Shown here piece by piece: positions 51,998 to 60,015 of a stretch of DNA of 64,000 bases. Origin of the DNA: Thauera butanivorans NBRC 103042 (GTDB lineage: Bacteria > Pseudomonadota > Gammaproteobacteria > Burkholderiales > Rhodocyclaceae); NCBI RefSeq assembly GCF_001591165.1, contig NZ_BCUG01000020.1, positions 1-64,000 of the forward strand, given 5' to 3'. The notes beneath the pieces are model-generated. The model saw only the letters and a list, made by a program, of their open reading frames with translations, was not told the DNA's origin and ran no database searches. The stretch's first letter is position 1, and each line of letters starts with the position of its first letter. Made by a program: the position numbers and the translations under genes.

Positions 51998-52038
51998 TCG
52001 TGTCGTACCGCTGATTTTTCCGTGTCTCCTCTTTGTCA

Positions 52039-52071
52039 CCGCCTCTCCCGCAAGGGAAGGCGGTTTTTTTT
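52039..52071 (+). terminator. Strong rho-independent terminator
   Basis: CCGCCT (52039-52044) pairs with AGGCGG (52058-52063) and TCCC pairs with GGGA inside it. Eight T residues follow (52064-52071). It isolates the aldolase operon from the dioxygenase operon. Confidence 0.9.
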
Positions 52072-52201
52072 CTGCTCCGCAGCGCTGGACACGCGCTCCG
52101 CTTCGTCAGCGAGCGCGGCGCCGCGCCTGCAGGCCTGGAGCGGCTGCGAGCGATTGCCGGCCACGCGCATCGGCATGCCTGCCGGGGCATGCCTGAAGTC
52201 G

Positions 52202-52217
52202 TAGTCTCAACGGACGA
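52202..52217. promoter_or_regulatory. Operator copy 10 of the shared inverted repeat
   Basis: TAGTCTCAACGGACGA, followed by TG, reads on the minus strand as CATCGTCC-N4-AGACTA. It lies 62 nt upstream of the dioxygenase start, in front of the ring A and ring C/D genes. Confidence 0.72.
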
Positions 52218-52279
52218 TGATGGCGCGGCCGGCAGTTCGCACAATGCTCCCAGGTATCCGACCAATCCTGGGGGCAGCA

Positions 52280-53185
52280 ATGATCGACATTCGCGGTTTG
52301 GCCTACATCGTCACTCAGATCGACGATCTCGCCGAATGGGCAGGCTACGCAGAGAACGTGCTCGGCATGATGAGCTCGCCGGCGCCTGGTGGCGGGCTCT
52401 ACGTCAAGATGGACGAACGGCCCTTCCGCATCCTGGTGGTGCAGGGTGCGGAGCGCCGCTACCTCGCTTCGGGCTGGGAACTGCCGGGCAGGGAGGCATT
52501 CGAGGCGGCGCTGGCCGAACTGGAGGCGAAGGGCGTGAGCTACGTGCTGGCCGACGCCGCCACCGTGGCCCAGCGCGGCATGCAGGCGGTGGCGGTGCTG
52601 ACCGATCCGTCCGGCAACCGCCACGAACTGTGCTGGGGCCATCTGTCGGACTGCCAGCCCTTCGTGTCGCCGCAGGCGGTGCCGCGTTTCGTCACCGGCG
52701 ACATGGGCCTGGGCCACACGGTGCTGCCGGCGCCCGACTTCGACGCCACCGCGGCCTTCCTCCGCGACGTGCTCGGCTTCGGCCTGTCCGACATCTTCAA
52801 CTTCCGCCCCGATCCGGCCGCGCCGCCGGTCCGCATCCACTTCATGCATTGCGGCAATGCCCGCCACCACAGCCTCGCGATCGCCGAATACCCGGTGCCG
52901 AGCGGCTGCGTGCATGTGATGGTGGAAGTCGATTCGATGACCGAGGTCGGCCGCGCCCACGACCGCCGCATTGCCCACGAGGTGCCGCTGTCGGCGACGC
53001 TGGGCCAGCATCTCAACGACCGCATGATCTCCTTCTACATGAAGACGCCGTCGGACTTCGACCTGGAATACGGCTTCGGCGGCCTGCAGCTCGACTGGGA
53101 TCGACACACCGCCTTCGAATTCACCCGCGTCAGCATCTGGGGCCACGACTTCGGCGTCGGCCAGCGGCAGGAACAGGCCGCCTGA
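52280..53185 (+). CDS. hsaC: Extradiol ring-cleavage dioxygenase, HsaC/TesB type
   Basis: A 301-residue two-domain vicinal-oxygen-chelate dioxygenase, almost the same length as HsaC. The Fe(II) ligands are readable as His146 (MGLGHTVLPAPD), a His at 196-197 (NARHHSLAI) and Glu263 (FDLEYG). It opens the catecholic ring A of 3,4-DHSA. The start MIDIRGLAYIV is chosen because GGGGG precedes it; an ATG 63 nt earlier overlaps the operator. It heads the operon that continues with ipdA and ipdB. The matching hydroxylase large subunit (HsaA) is not in the window. Confidence 0.9.
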   Translation: MIDIRGLAYIVTQIDDLAEWAGYAENVLGMMSSPAPGGGLYVKMDERPFRILVVQGAERRYLASGWELPGREAFEAALAELEAKGVSYVLADAATVAQRGMQAVAVLTDPSGNRHELCWGHLSDCQPFVSPQAVPRFVTGDMGLGHTVLPAPDFDATAAFLRDVLGFGLSDIFNFRPDPAAPPVRIHFMHCGNARHHSLAIAEYPVPSGCVHVMVEVDSMTEVGRAHDRRIAHEVPLSATLGQHLNDRMISFYMKTPSDFDLEYGFGGLQLDWDRHTAFEFTRVSIWGHDFGVGQRQEQAA

Positions 53186-53212
53186 GCGCGGCCGGCAACA
53201 GGAAAAGCATTC

Positions 53213-54088
53213 ATGAACAAACAGATGACGGCGGCCGATGTCGTCGCCCGGCTCCGGGACGGCATGACCATCGGCTTCGGCGGCTGGGGGCCGCGGCGCA
53301 AGCCGATGGCGATCGTGCGCGAGATCCTGCGCTCGGACCTGAAGGATCTCACCGTGGTCTCCTACGGCGGGCCGGACGTCGGCATGCTGTGCGCCGCCGG
53401 CAAGGTCAGGAAGCTGATCTTCGGCTTCGCCACGCTCGACGCCATTCCGCTCGAACCCTGGTACCGCAAGGTGCGCGAAACCGGCGCGCTGGAACTGATG
53501 GAGCTCGACGAAGGCATGTGGCAATGGGGCCTGCGCGCCGCCGGCATGCGCGTGCCCTTCCTGCCGACGCGCTGCGGGCTGGCGACCGACGTGACCAGGC
53601 TGAACCCTGAGCTCAAGACCATCCGCTCGCCCTACGACGATGGCGAGGTGCTGCTGGCGATGCCGGCGCTCAAGCTCGACGCCGCGCTGGTGCACGTCAA
53701 TGTCGCCGACCGCCTCGGCAACACCCTGATCCTGGGCGGCGACCCCTACTTCGACCACCTCGTCGCGCGGGCCGCGGACGCCTGCTACGTGTCGGCCGAG
53801 CGGGTCGAGGAACGGCTGGCGCTGGCGCCCGAGCAGGCCCGCTTCAACACCTTCGAGCGCTATCTGGTGAAAGGCGTGGTGCATGCGCCCGGCGGCGCGC
53901 ATCCGACCACCTGCGCGCCGGATTACGGCTGGGACATGAGCCATTTCAAGCGCTACGTCGCCAGCGCCGCCGAGGAAGGCGGCTGGCAGGCCTACATGGA
54001 CGAATTCGTCAGCCCGGGCGAGGCCGCCTACCAGGCCGCCAACGGCGGTATCGAACGCATGGGCGCGCTGCCCCTGCCGGTGTTTTGA
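53213..54088 (+). CDS. ipdA: IpdA, alpha subunit of the COCHEA-CoA ring hydrolase
   Basis: A 291-residue CoA-transferase class I alpha-type protein. GMTIGFGGWGPRRKPMAIVR is the glycine-rich CoA loop, followed by TVVSYGGPDVGMLCAAGK and LATDVTRLNPELK. In mycobacteria IpdAB is not a transferase but hydrolyses the last carbocycle of steroid catabolism. AGGAAA precedes the start, 27 nt after the dioxygenase. Pairing with the next gene and the presence of echA20 and ipdC nearby make the assignment strong. Confidence 0.87.
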   Translation: MNKQMTAADVVARLRDGMTIGFGGWGPRRKPMAIVREILRSDLKDLTVVSYGGPDVGMLCAAGKVRKLIFGFATLDAIPLEPWYRKVRETGALELMELDEGMWQWGLRAAGMRVPFLPTRCGLATDVTRLNPELKTIRSPYDDGEVLLAMPALKLDAALVHVNVADRLGNTLILGGDPYFDHLVARAADACYVSAERVEERLALAPEQARFNTFERYLVKGVVHAPGGAHPTTCAPDYGWDMSHFKRYVASAAEEGGWQAYMDEFVSPGEAAYQAANGGIERMGALPLPVF

Positions 54089-54102
54089 GGAGCGTGAGCG
54101 GC

Positions 54103-54903
54103 ATGAGCGACAAGCTTGAATTCTCCCTGGCCGAACTGATGATCGTCGCGGCTTCCGAAGCCTGGCGCGGCGATGGCGAAGTGCTGGCTTCCGGCATCGG
54201 CGTGATCCCGCGCCTGGCCGCCAGCCTGGCCAAGCTCAGCTACGCGCCGGAACTGCTGATGACCGACAGCGAATGCCTGCTGGTCGAAGAGCCGATCCCG
54301 CTCGGGCCGCGCGGCGACCACGTGCCGAAATACTCCGGCTACATGTCCTTCGAGCGCGTCTTCGAATGCGTGTGGGGCGGCCGCCGCCACGCCATGATCG
54401 GCCCGACCCAGATCGACCGCTGGGGCCAGACCAACCTGTCGGTGGTCGGCGACTACCACAAGCCCAAGGCTGCCATCCTCGGTGTGCGCGGCCTGCCCGG
54501 CAACAGCATCAACCACATCAATTCCTTCCTCGTGCCCAACCACAGCAAGCGCGTGTTCGTCGAAGGCGAGGTCGACATGGTGTCCGGCGTCGGTTTCAAC
54601 CCGGCGCGCTGGGAGCCCGGCATGAAGCAGGATTTCATGGACATCCGCCGCATCGTCACCGACCTGTGCGTGATGGATTTCGAGGGTCCGGACCACGCCA
54701 TCCGCGTGCGCTCGCTGCATCCGGGCGTGGGTTTCGACGAGGTCCAGGGCAAGACCGGCTTCCCGCTGCTGCAGGCGCCCGGCCTGGGCGAGACTCCGCA
54801 CCCGAGCGCGGAGCAGCTCGCGATCATCCGCCGCCTCGACCCGCACGAGCTGCGCAGCGCGCAGCTCAAGGGCAATCCGCCGGGCATTCGCGCGGCCGCC
54901 TGA
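54103..54903 (+). CDS. ipdB: IpdB, beta subunit of the COCHEA-CoA ring hydrolase
   Basis: A 266-residue CoA-transferase beta-type protein with FSLAELMIVAASEAWRGDGE, then ASGIGVIPRLAASLAKL, a GPTQIDRWGQTNLSVVGDY block and NHINSFLVPNHSKRVFV. It dimerises with IpdA. ATG at 54103 has AGGAGCG somewhat far upstream (about 11 nt). A TTG at 54085 overlapping the ipdA stop would add six residues. Its order directly after ipdA matches the actinobacterial cluster. Confidence 0.86.
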   Translation: MSDKLEFSLAELMIVAASEAWRGDGEVLASGIGVIPRLAASLAKLSYAPELLMTDSECLLVEEPIPLGPRGDHVPKYSGYMSFERVFECVWGGRRHAMIGPTQIDRWGQTNLSVVGDYHKPKAAILGVRGLPGNSINHINSFLVPNHSKRVFVEGEVDMVSGVGFNPARWEPGMKQDFMDIRRIVTDLCVMDFEGPDHAIRVRSLHPGVGFDEVQGKTGFPLLQAPGLGETPHPSAEQLAIIRRLDPHELRSAQLKGNPPGIRAAA

Positions 54904-54925
54904 GGCCGGCAAGGAGCAGACACGC

Positions 54926-55837
54926 ATGAGCGCCCCCGACCAGAACTTCGTCGATCGTCCCGACAACTCGGTGTACGAGACCGATGCGCCGGTGAGCTAT
55001 GCCGTTGCCGACGGCATCGCCACGGTGACGATGAGCCGTACCGAGTTCAACAATGCGCAGAACTCGCAGATGACCTATGCGCTGGATGCCGCCTTCCGCC
55101 GCGCGGTGGACGACGATGCGGTGAAGGTCATCGTGCTGCGCGGCGACGGCAGGCACTTCTCGGCCGGCCACGACATCGGCACGCCGGGGCGCGACATCAA
55201 CAAGCCCTTCGAGCGCGTGCACCTGTGGTGGGACCACACCAACAAGCCCGGCGGCGAATACCTCTACGTGCGCGAGCAGGAGGTGTACCTGAACATGTGC
55301 CGGCGCTGGCGCGAACTGCCCAAGCCGACCATCGCCATGGTGCAGGGCGCCTGCGTGGCCGGCGGGCTGATGCTGGCCTGGGTGTGCGACTTCATCGTCG
55401 CCAGCGACGACGCCTTCTTCCAGGACCCGGTGGTGCGCATGGGCATTCCCGGCGTCGAGTATTTCGCCCACCCCTTCGAGCTGCATCCGCGCATCGCCAA
55501 GGAATTCCTCATGACCGGCGACCGCATGGGCGCCGAGCGCGCGTACCAGATGGGCATGGTCAACCGCGTGGTGCCGCGCGACCGGCTGGAGGAGGAAACC
55601 TATGCGCTCGCTGCCCGCGTGGCGAAGCAGCCGCGCATGGGCCTGGCGCTGACCAAGCAGGCGATCAACCACGTCGAGGACCTGCAGGGCAAGCGCACGG
55701 CGATGGATGCGGTGTTCGCCTGGCACCATTTCGCCCATACCCACAACGAACTGCTGTCCGGCGACAAGCTCGGCGGCTACGATGCAAAAGCGATGGCGGA
55801 CGCCAACAAGCGTGCGGCCGCTGAGGGCAGCTCATGA
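54926..55837 (+). CDS. Crotonase-family protein lacking the usual catalytic glutamates
   Basis: A 303-residue enoyl-CoA hydratase/isomerase homologue. The oxyanion segment FSAGHDI is intact, but GACVAGGLMLAWVCDF has Met where hydratases have the first Glu, and FFQDPVVRMGIPG has no Glu at the second site. An acidic residue is instead available in GIPGVEYFAHPFELH. A 20-residue N-terminal extension precedes the fold. It sits between ipdB and ipdC with a 4-nt overlap to ipdC, so it belongs to ring C/D breakdown. It may be a C-C hydrolase or isomerase like other atypical crotonases; the reaction is unknown. Confidence 0.78.
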   Translation: MSAPDQNFVDRPDNSVYETDAPVSYAVADGIATVTMSRTEFNNAQNSQMTYALDAAFRRAVDDDAVKVIVLRGDGRHFSAGHDIGTPGRDINKPFERVHLWWDHTNKPGGEYLYVREQEVYLNMCRRWRELPKPTIAMVQGACVAGGLMLAWVCDFIVASDDAFFQDPVVRMGIPGVEYFAHPFELHPRIAKEFLMTGDRMGAERAYQMGMVNRVVPRDRLEEETYALAARVAKQPRMGLALTKQAINHVEDLQGKRTAMDAVFAWHHFAHTHNELLSGDKLGGYDAKAMADANKRAAAEGSS

Positions 55838-56961
55838 GCCACGATTTTTCCGCGCTGCTGCGCACGCCGCTGACCGAGCGCCTCGGTTGCCGCTTCCCCA
55901 TCGTGCAGACGGCGATGGGCTGGGTGGCCGACGCCGATCTGGTGATCGCCACGACCCGGGCCGGCGGCTTCGGCTTCCTGGCCGGCGCCACGATCGAGGC
56001 GGGCAAGCTCGAAGGCGAGATCCGCAAGGTCATCGAGGCCACCGGCGGCAGCAATTTCGGCCTCAACTTCCACATGTTCCAGGAGAACGCCGCGCAGTGC
56101 GTCGACCTGGCGATCCAGTACCGGCTGCGTGCGGTCAGCTACGGCCGCGGCCCGGACAAGAAGACCATCGCCCGCTTCAAGGAGGCCGGCGTGCTGTGCA
56201 TTCCCACCGTGGGGGCACTGAAGCATGCGCTGAAGGCAGTCGAACTGGGCGCCGACATGATCACCATCCAGGGCGGCGAGGGCGGCGGCCATACCGGCGG
56301 CGTGCCCACCACCATCCTGCTGCCGCAGGTGCTGGCGGCGGTGAAGGTGCCGGTGATCGCCGCCGGCGGCTATTCCACCGGCCGCGGCCTGGCCTCGGCG
56401 CTGGCCGCCGGCGCGGCCGGCATCGCCATGGGCACGCGCTTCCTGATGACCACGGACTCGCCGACGCCGCCGGCGACGCTGGCACGCTACGTGAAGGTGG
56501 ACGATCCGCAGAAGGTGCGCGTCACGCTGGCGGTCGACGGCATGCGCCACCGCATGATCGAGAATCCCTTCATCGACCGGCTCGAGGCCGCCAGCCCGGT
56601 CGGCCGGCTGCTGATCGCGCTGAAGAGCGCGTGGGCCTGGAAGCAGCAGACCGGCATGAGCCTGGGCCATATGCTCGGCGTGTTCCGCCAGGCCCTGAAG
56701 GAAGACCCCGGCGCGGTGTCGCAGACGGTGATGTCGGCCAACCAGCCGGTGCTGCTGCAGCGCTCGATGGTGGAAGGCTTCCCGGACGAGGGCATCCTGC
56801 CCAGCGGCCAGGTCGCGGCGGCCATCGGCGAGCTCGAAAGCTGTGCAGACGTCATCCACGGCATCGCCGCCGAAGCCGAGGACTGCCTTGCCGCGCTGTA
56901 TGCCCGGCTCGGCGATGAAACCGCCGCCGGGAGGCGTGCGGACACGGAGGCGGCCGCGTGA
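55834..56961 (+). CDS. ipdC: IpdC-like flavin oxidoreductase (nitronate monooxygenase fold)
   Basis: A 375-residue FMN-binding TIM barrel of the 2-nitropropane dioxygenase family. Features include PIVQTAMGWVADADL at the N-terminus, TIQGGEGGGHTGGVPTT, VIAAGGYSTGRGLASALAAG and GIAMGTRFLMT. In mycobacteria IpdC acts on the 5-oxygenated ring C CoA ester during HIP degradation. It overlaps the crotonase gene by 4 nt and is followed by echA20. The family fit is strong and the specific step rests on the cluster. Confidence 0.84.
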   Translation: MSHDFSALLRTPLTERLGCRFPIVQTAMGWVADADLVIATTRAGGFGFLAGATIEAGKLEGEIRKVIEATGGSNFGLNFHMFQENAAQCVDLAIQYRLRAVSYGRGPDKKTIARFKEAGVLCIPTVGALKHALKAVELGADMITIQGGEGGGHTGGVPTTILLPQVLAAVKVPVIAAGGYSTGRGLASALAAGAAGIAMGTRFLMTTDSPTPPATLARYVKVDDPQKVRVTLAVDGMRHRMIENPFIDRLEAASPVGRLLIALKSAWAWKQQTGMSLGHMLGVFRQALKEDPGAVSQTVMSANQPVLLQRSMVEGFPDEGILPSGQVAAAIGELESCADVIHGIAAEAEDCLAALYARLGDETAAGRRADTEAAA

Positions 56962-57011
56962 AGGCGGCGCGACACGACGAAGATCAGACCAGACCCAGGG
57001 AGCCCGATAAC

Positions 57012-57764
57012 GTGAGCCAGGCATTCAAGACAAGCATCGACGGCGGCATCGCCGAACTCGTCATCGACAAAGCGCCGGTCAATGCGCTCGACAGCAGCGA
57101 GTGGTTCGCGCTGGCGCGGCGCATCGACGAACTCGGCCACGACCCCGAAGTGCGCGTGATCGTGATCCGCGCCGAAGGCCGCGGCTTCTGCGCCGGCGTG
57201 GACATCAAGGAACTCGATGCCCACCCCGAGCGCATCGTCGCCGTCAATGGCGGCAACTACGCCACTTTCAAGGCGGTGCACCGCAACCCGGTGCCGGTCA
57301 TCGTCGCGGTGCACGGTTTCGTGCTCGGCGGCGGCATCGGCATCACCGGCGCGGCCGACATCGTCGTCGCCTCCGACTGCGCCACTTTCGCGCTGCCCGA
57401 AGTCGATCGCGGCGCGATGGGTGGCGGCGCCCACCTGCAGCGCCTGTTCCCGGTGCAGAAGGTGCGCTATCTGTTCTTCACCGGCGACAAAATCGGCGCC
57501 GCCGAAGCCGAGCGCTACGGCTTCATCGAGCGCGTCGTGCCGAAGGCCGAGCTGCGTAAGGCCGCGCTCGAGATCGCGCGCAAGATCGCCGCCAAGAGCC
57601 CGGCCATGATCCGCATCGCCAAGGAGGCGCTGAACGGCATCGAGGACGGCAACCTGGAAGACAAGTACCGCTGGGAACAGGGTTTCACGCTGCAGGCCTA
57701 CACCAGCCCGGACTCGGCGGAAACCCGCCGTGCCTTCGTCGAGAAACGCGAAGCCCAGTTCTGA
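57012..57764 (+). CDS. echA20: EchA20-like ring D hydrolase (crotonase family)
   Basis: A 250-residue crotonase-fold protein. APVNALDS, RAEGRGFCAGVDIKEL, GFVLGGGIGITGAADIVVAS and FALPEVDRGAMGGGAHLQRL follow mycobacterial EchA20 block by block, including loss of the first hydratase Glu (GGGIGI) and retention of the second (LPEV). EchA20 opens ring D by retro-Claisen hydrolysis. GTG at 57012 with AGGGAG upstream gives the expected length; a GTG at 56958 overlapping the ipdC stop would add 18 residues. It is followed 7 nt later by the dehydrogenase pair. Confidence 0.88.
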   Translation: MSQAFKTSIDGGIAELVIDKAPVNALDSSEWFALARRIDELGHDPEVRVIVIRAEGRGFCAGVDIKELDAHPERIVAVNGGNYATFKAVHRNPVPVIVAVHGFVLGGGIGITGAADIVVASDCATFALPEVDRGAMGGGAHLQRLFPVQKVRYLFFTGDKIGAAEAERYGFIERVVPKAELRKAALEIARKIAAKSPAMIRIAKEALNGIEDGNLEDKYRWEQGFTLQAYTSPDSAETRRAFVEKREAQF

Positions 57765-57771
57765 GGACACC

Positions 57772-58941
57772 ATGGATCTCGCCTACACCCCCCGGCAGAA
57801 AGCCTTCCGCAAGGAAGTGCGCGCCTGGCTCGCGGCCAACCTGCCGCGCGAGCCGCTGGCCAGCTACGACACCCGCGAGGGCTTCGAGCAGCACCGCGAA
57901 TGGGAGCGCAAGCTGTTCGACGCCCGCCTGTCGATGGTGATCTGGCCCGAGGCGCTCGGCGGCCGCGGCTGCGACCTCATCGAATGGCTGATCTTCGAAG
58001 AGGAGTACTACGGTGCCGGCGCGCCGATGCGCGTCAACCAGAACGGCCAGCTGCTGCTCGGCCCGACCCTGATCGAGTTCGGCACCGAGGCGCAGAAGGC
58101 GCGCTTCCTGCCGCGCATGGCTTCGAGCGAGGACATGTGGGCGCAGGGTTGGTCCGAGCCCAATGCCGGTTCCGACATGGCGGCGATCACCAGCAAGGCG
58201 ATCCTGTCGGCCGACGGCAGCCATTACCTGCTCAACGGCCAGAAGACCTGGTCGACACGGGCGAGCTTCGCCGACTGGCTGTTCGGCCTGTTCCGCAGCG
58301 ACCCGACCTCCAGCCGCCACCACGGCCTGTCCTACCTGGCGGTGCCGCTGGACGCGCCCGGCGTGACGATCCGCCCGATCCAGGCCCTGAACGGCAAGCA
58401 GGCCTTCGCCGAGATCTTCTTCGACGACGTCAAGGTGCCGGTAGACAACCGCATCGGCGAGGAAGGCCAGGGCTGGCATGTGGCGATGGCCACTGCCGGC
58501 TTCGAGCGCGGCCTGCTGCTGCGCTCGCCGGCACGCTTCCAATACACCGCGCGCAAGCTGGTCGAGCTGTACAAGGCCAACCGCGAAGTGGCCGACCGCG
58601 ACCCCGCCATCCGCGATGCCGTCATCGAAGCCTGGACCGGCACCGAAGCTTACGCACTGTCGGCCTACCACACCGTCGGCCGCCTGGCGAAGGGCGCGCG
58701 CATCGGCGCCGAGGCCAGCACCAACAAGATCTTCTGGTCCGAACTCGACCTGAAGATGCACGAAACCGCGATGCGCATCCTCGGTGCCCGCGGCGAACTG
58801 ACCGGCGACGCACCGGCGTCCGTCGATGCCGCGCGCTGGCTGGACGGCTTCCTGTTCGCCCAGGCCGGCCCGATCTATGCCGGCACCAACGAGATCCAGC
58901 GCAACATCATCGCCGAGCGCATGCTCGGCCTGCCGAAGTAA
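57772..58941 (+). CDS. Acyl-CoA dehydrogenase, FadE30-like (alpha-type)
   Basis: A 389-residue acyl-CoA dehydrogenase. GWSEPNAGSDMAAITSKAI, NGQKTWSTRASFADWLF, FFDDVKVP and a C-terminal GTNEIQRNIIAERMLGLP match FadE30, which dehydrogenates 5-OH-HIP-CoA. GAGGAC precedes the start. It lies immediately after echA20 and 13 nt before a small-type dehydrogenase with which it probably forms a heteromer. Exact step inferred. Confidence 0.84.
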   Translation: MDLAYTPRQKAFRKEVRAWLAANLPREPLASYDTREGFEQHREWERKLFDARLSMVIWPEALGGRGCDLIEWLIFEEEYYGAGAPMRVNQNGQLLLGPTLIEFGTEAQKARFLPRMASSEDMWAQGWSEPNAGSDMAAITSKAILSADGSHYLLNGQKTWSTRASFADWLFGLFRSDPTSSRHHGLSYLAVPLDAPGVTIRPIQALNGKQAFAEIFFDDVKVPVDNRIGEEGQGWHVAMATAGFERGLLLRSPARFQYTARKLVELYKANREVADRDPAIRDAVIEAWTGTEAYALSAYHTVGRLAKGARIGAEASTNKIFWSELDLKMHETAMRILGARGELTGDAPASVDAARWLDGFLFAQAGPIYAGTNEIQRNIIAERMLGLPK

Positions 58942-58954
58942 GAAGAGGCCGGCC

Positions 58955-60013
58955 ATGGACTTCACTTTCACCGACGACCAGCTCACTTTCCGCGAGGCGG
59001 TGAGCCGTTTCCTGATGACCGAAGCCGCGCCCGAGATGCTGCGCGAGATCTGGGAGACCGACAGCGGACGTTCTCCCTCCCTGCGCAAGAACATCGCCGA
59101 GCAGGGTCTCACCTCGCTGTCGGTGCCCGAGGACTGCGGCGGCCTCGGCATGGACGATGTCGCCTGGGCGCTGATGACGCAGGAACTGGGCTACTACGCC
59201 ATTCCCGATTCGCTCGCCGATACCGCCTATGTCGCCGCCGGGCTGATCAAGACCTTGGCGGAGGGCGCCGGCGCACGCGGCGAATGGCTCGGACGCATTG
59301 CCGAAGGCAGCATCCGCATCGCCGTCGGCCATCCGATCAACCCGCTGGTGGCCGACGCCAGCCCCGCGGACCTGCTGCTGCTCGCCCATGGCGATGAAGT
59401 GCATGCGGTGCCGCGCGCCGAAGTCGGGATCGAGGCCAATCCCAGCATCGACCTGTCGCGCCGCCTCGCCCGCGTGAGCTGGGCGCCGGCCGCGGCCACC
59501 ATGCTCGCCGACGGCGATGCCGGCCGCGCGCTGTGGGCGCAGACGCTGAACCGCGGCACCCTGTCGGTCGCCGGCCAGCTCCTGGGCCTGGCGCAGCGCA
59601 TGCTCGACCTGTCGGTCGATTACACCGCCCAGCGCAAGCAGTTCGGCAAGCCGATCGGCAGTTTCCAGGCCGTCAAGCACCACCTTGCCGATGTCGCCAC
59701 CCGCATCGAATTCGCCAAGCCGGTGCTGTACCGCGCCGCCTACGCACTCGCCCGCGACGAAGCCGGCGCCGACGCGCGCGCCTCGCATGCCAAGCTCGCC
59801 TGCGGCGAGGCCGCCTGGCTGGCGGCGCGCCATGGCATCCAGGTCCATGGCGCGATGGGCTACACCTGGGAAGTCGATCTGCAGATGTTCATGAAGCGCG
59901 CCTGGGCGCTCGATGCATCCTGGGGTGACCGCGGCTTCCACAAGTCCCGCGTCGCCGACGCGATCCTGGCCGACGGCGCCGCTCTCGGCCCGGGCCACAC
60001 TTTCGAGGAATGA
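58955..60013 (+). CDS. Acyl-CoA dehydrogenase, small beta-type (ring C/D operon)
   Basis: A 352-residue dehydrogenase without the SEPxAGSD block but with TAQRKQFGKPIGSFQAVKHH and QVHGAMGYTWEVDLQMF. The ATG at 58955 has GAGG upstream; an open frame from 58826 lies within the previous gene. As with the side-chain operon, an alpha-type gene followed by a beta-type gene suggests an alpha2beta2 enzyme, comparable to the FadE31/32/33 group. The stop overlaps or closely abuts the thiolase start. Confidence 0.82.
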   Translation: MDFTFTDDQLTFREAVSRFLMTEAAPEMLREIWETDSGRSPSLRKNIAEQGLTSLSVPEDCGGLGMDDVAWALMTQELGYYAIPDSLADTAYVAAGLIKTLAEGAGARGEWLGRIAEGSIRIAVGHPINPLVADASPADLLLLAHGDEVHAVPRAEVGIEANPSIDLSRRLARVSWAPAAATMLADGDAGRALWAQTLNRGTLSVAGQLLGLAQRMLDLSVDYTAQRKQFGKPIGSFQAVKHHLADVATRIEFAKPVLYRAAYALARDEAGADARASHAKLACGEAAWLAARHGIQVHGAMGYTWEVDLQMFMKRAWALDASWGDRGFHKSRVADAILADGAALGPGHTFEE

Positions 60014-60015
60014 AG

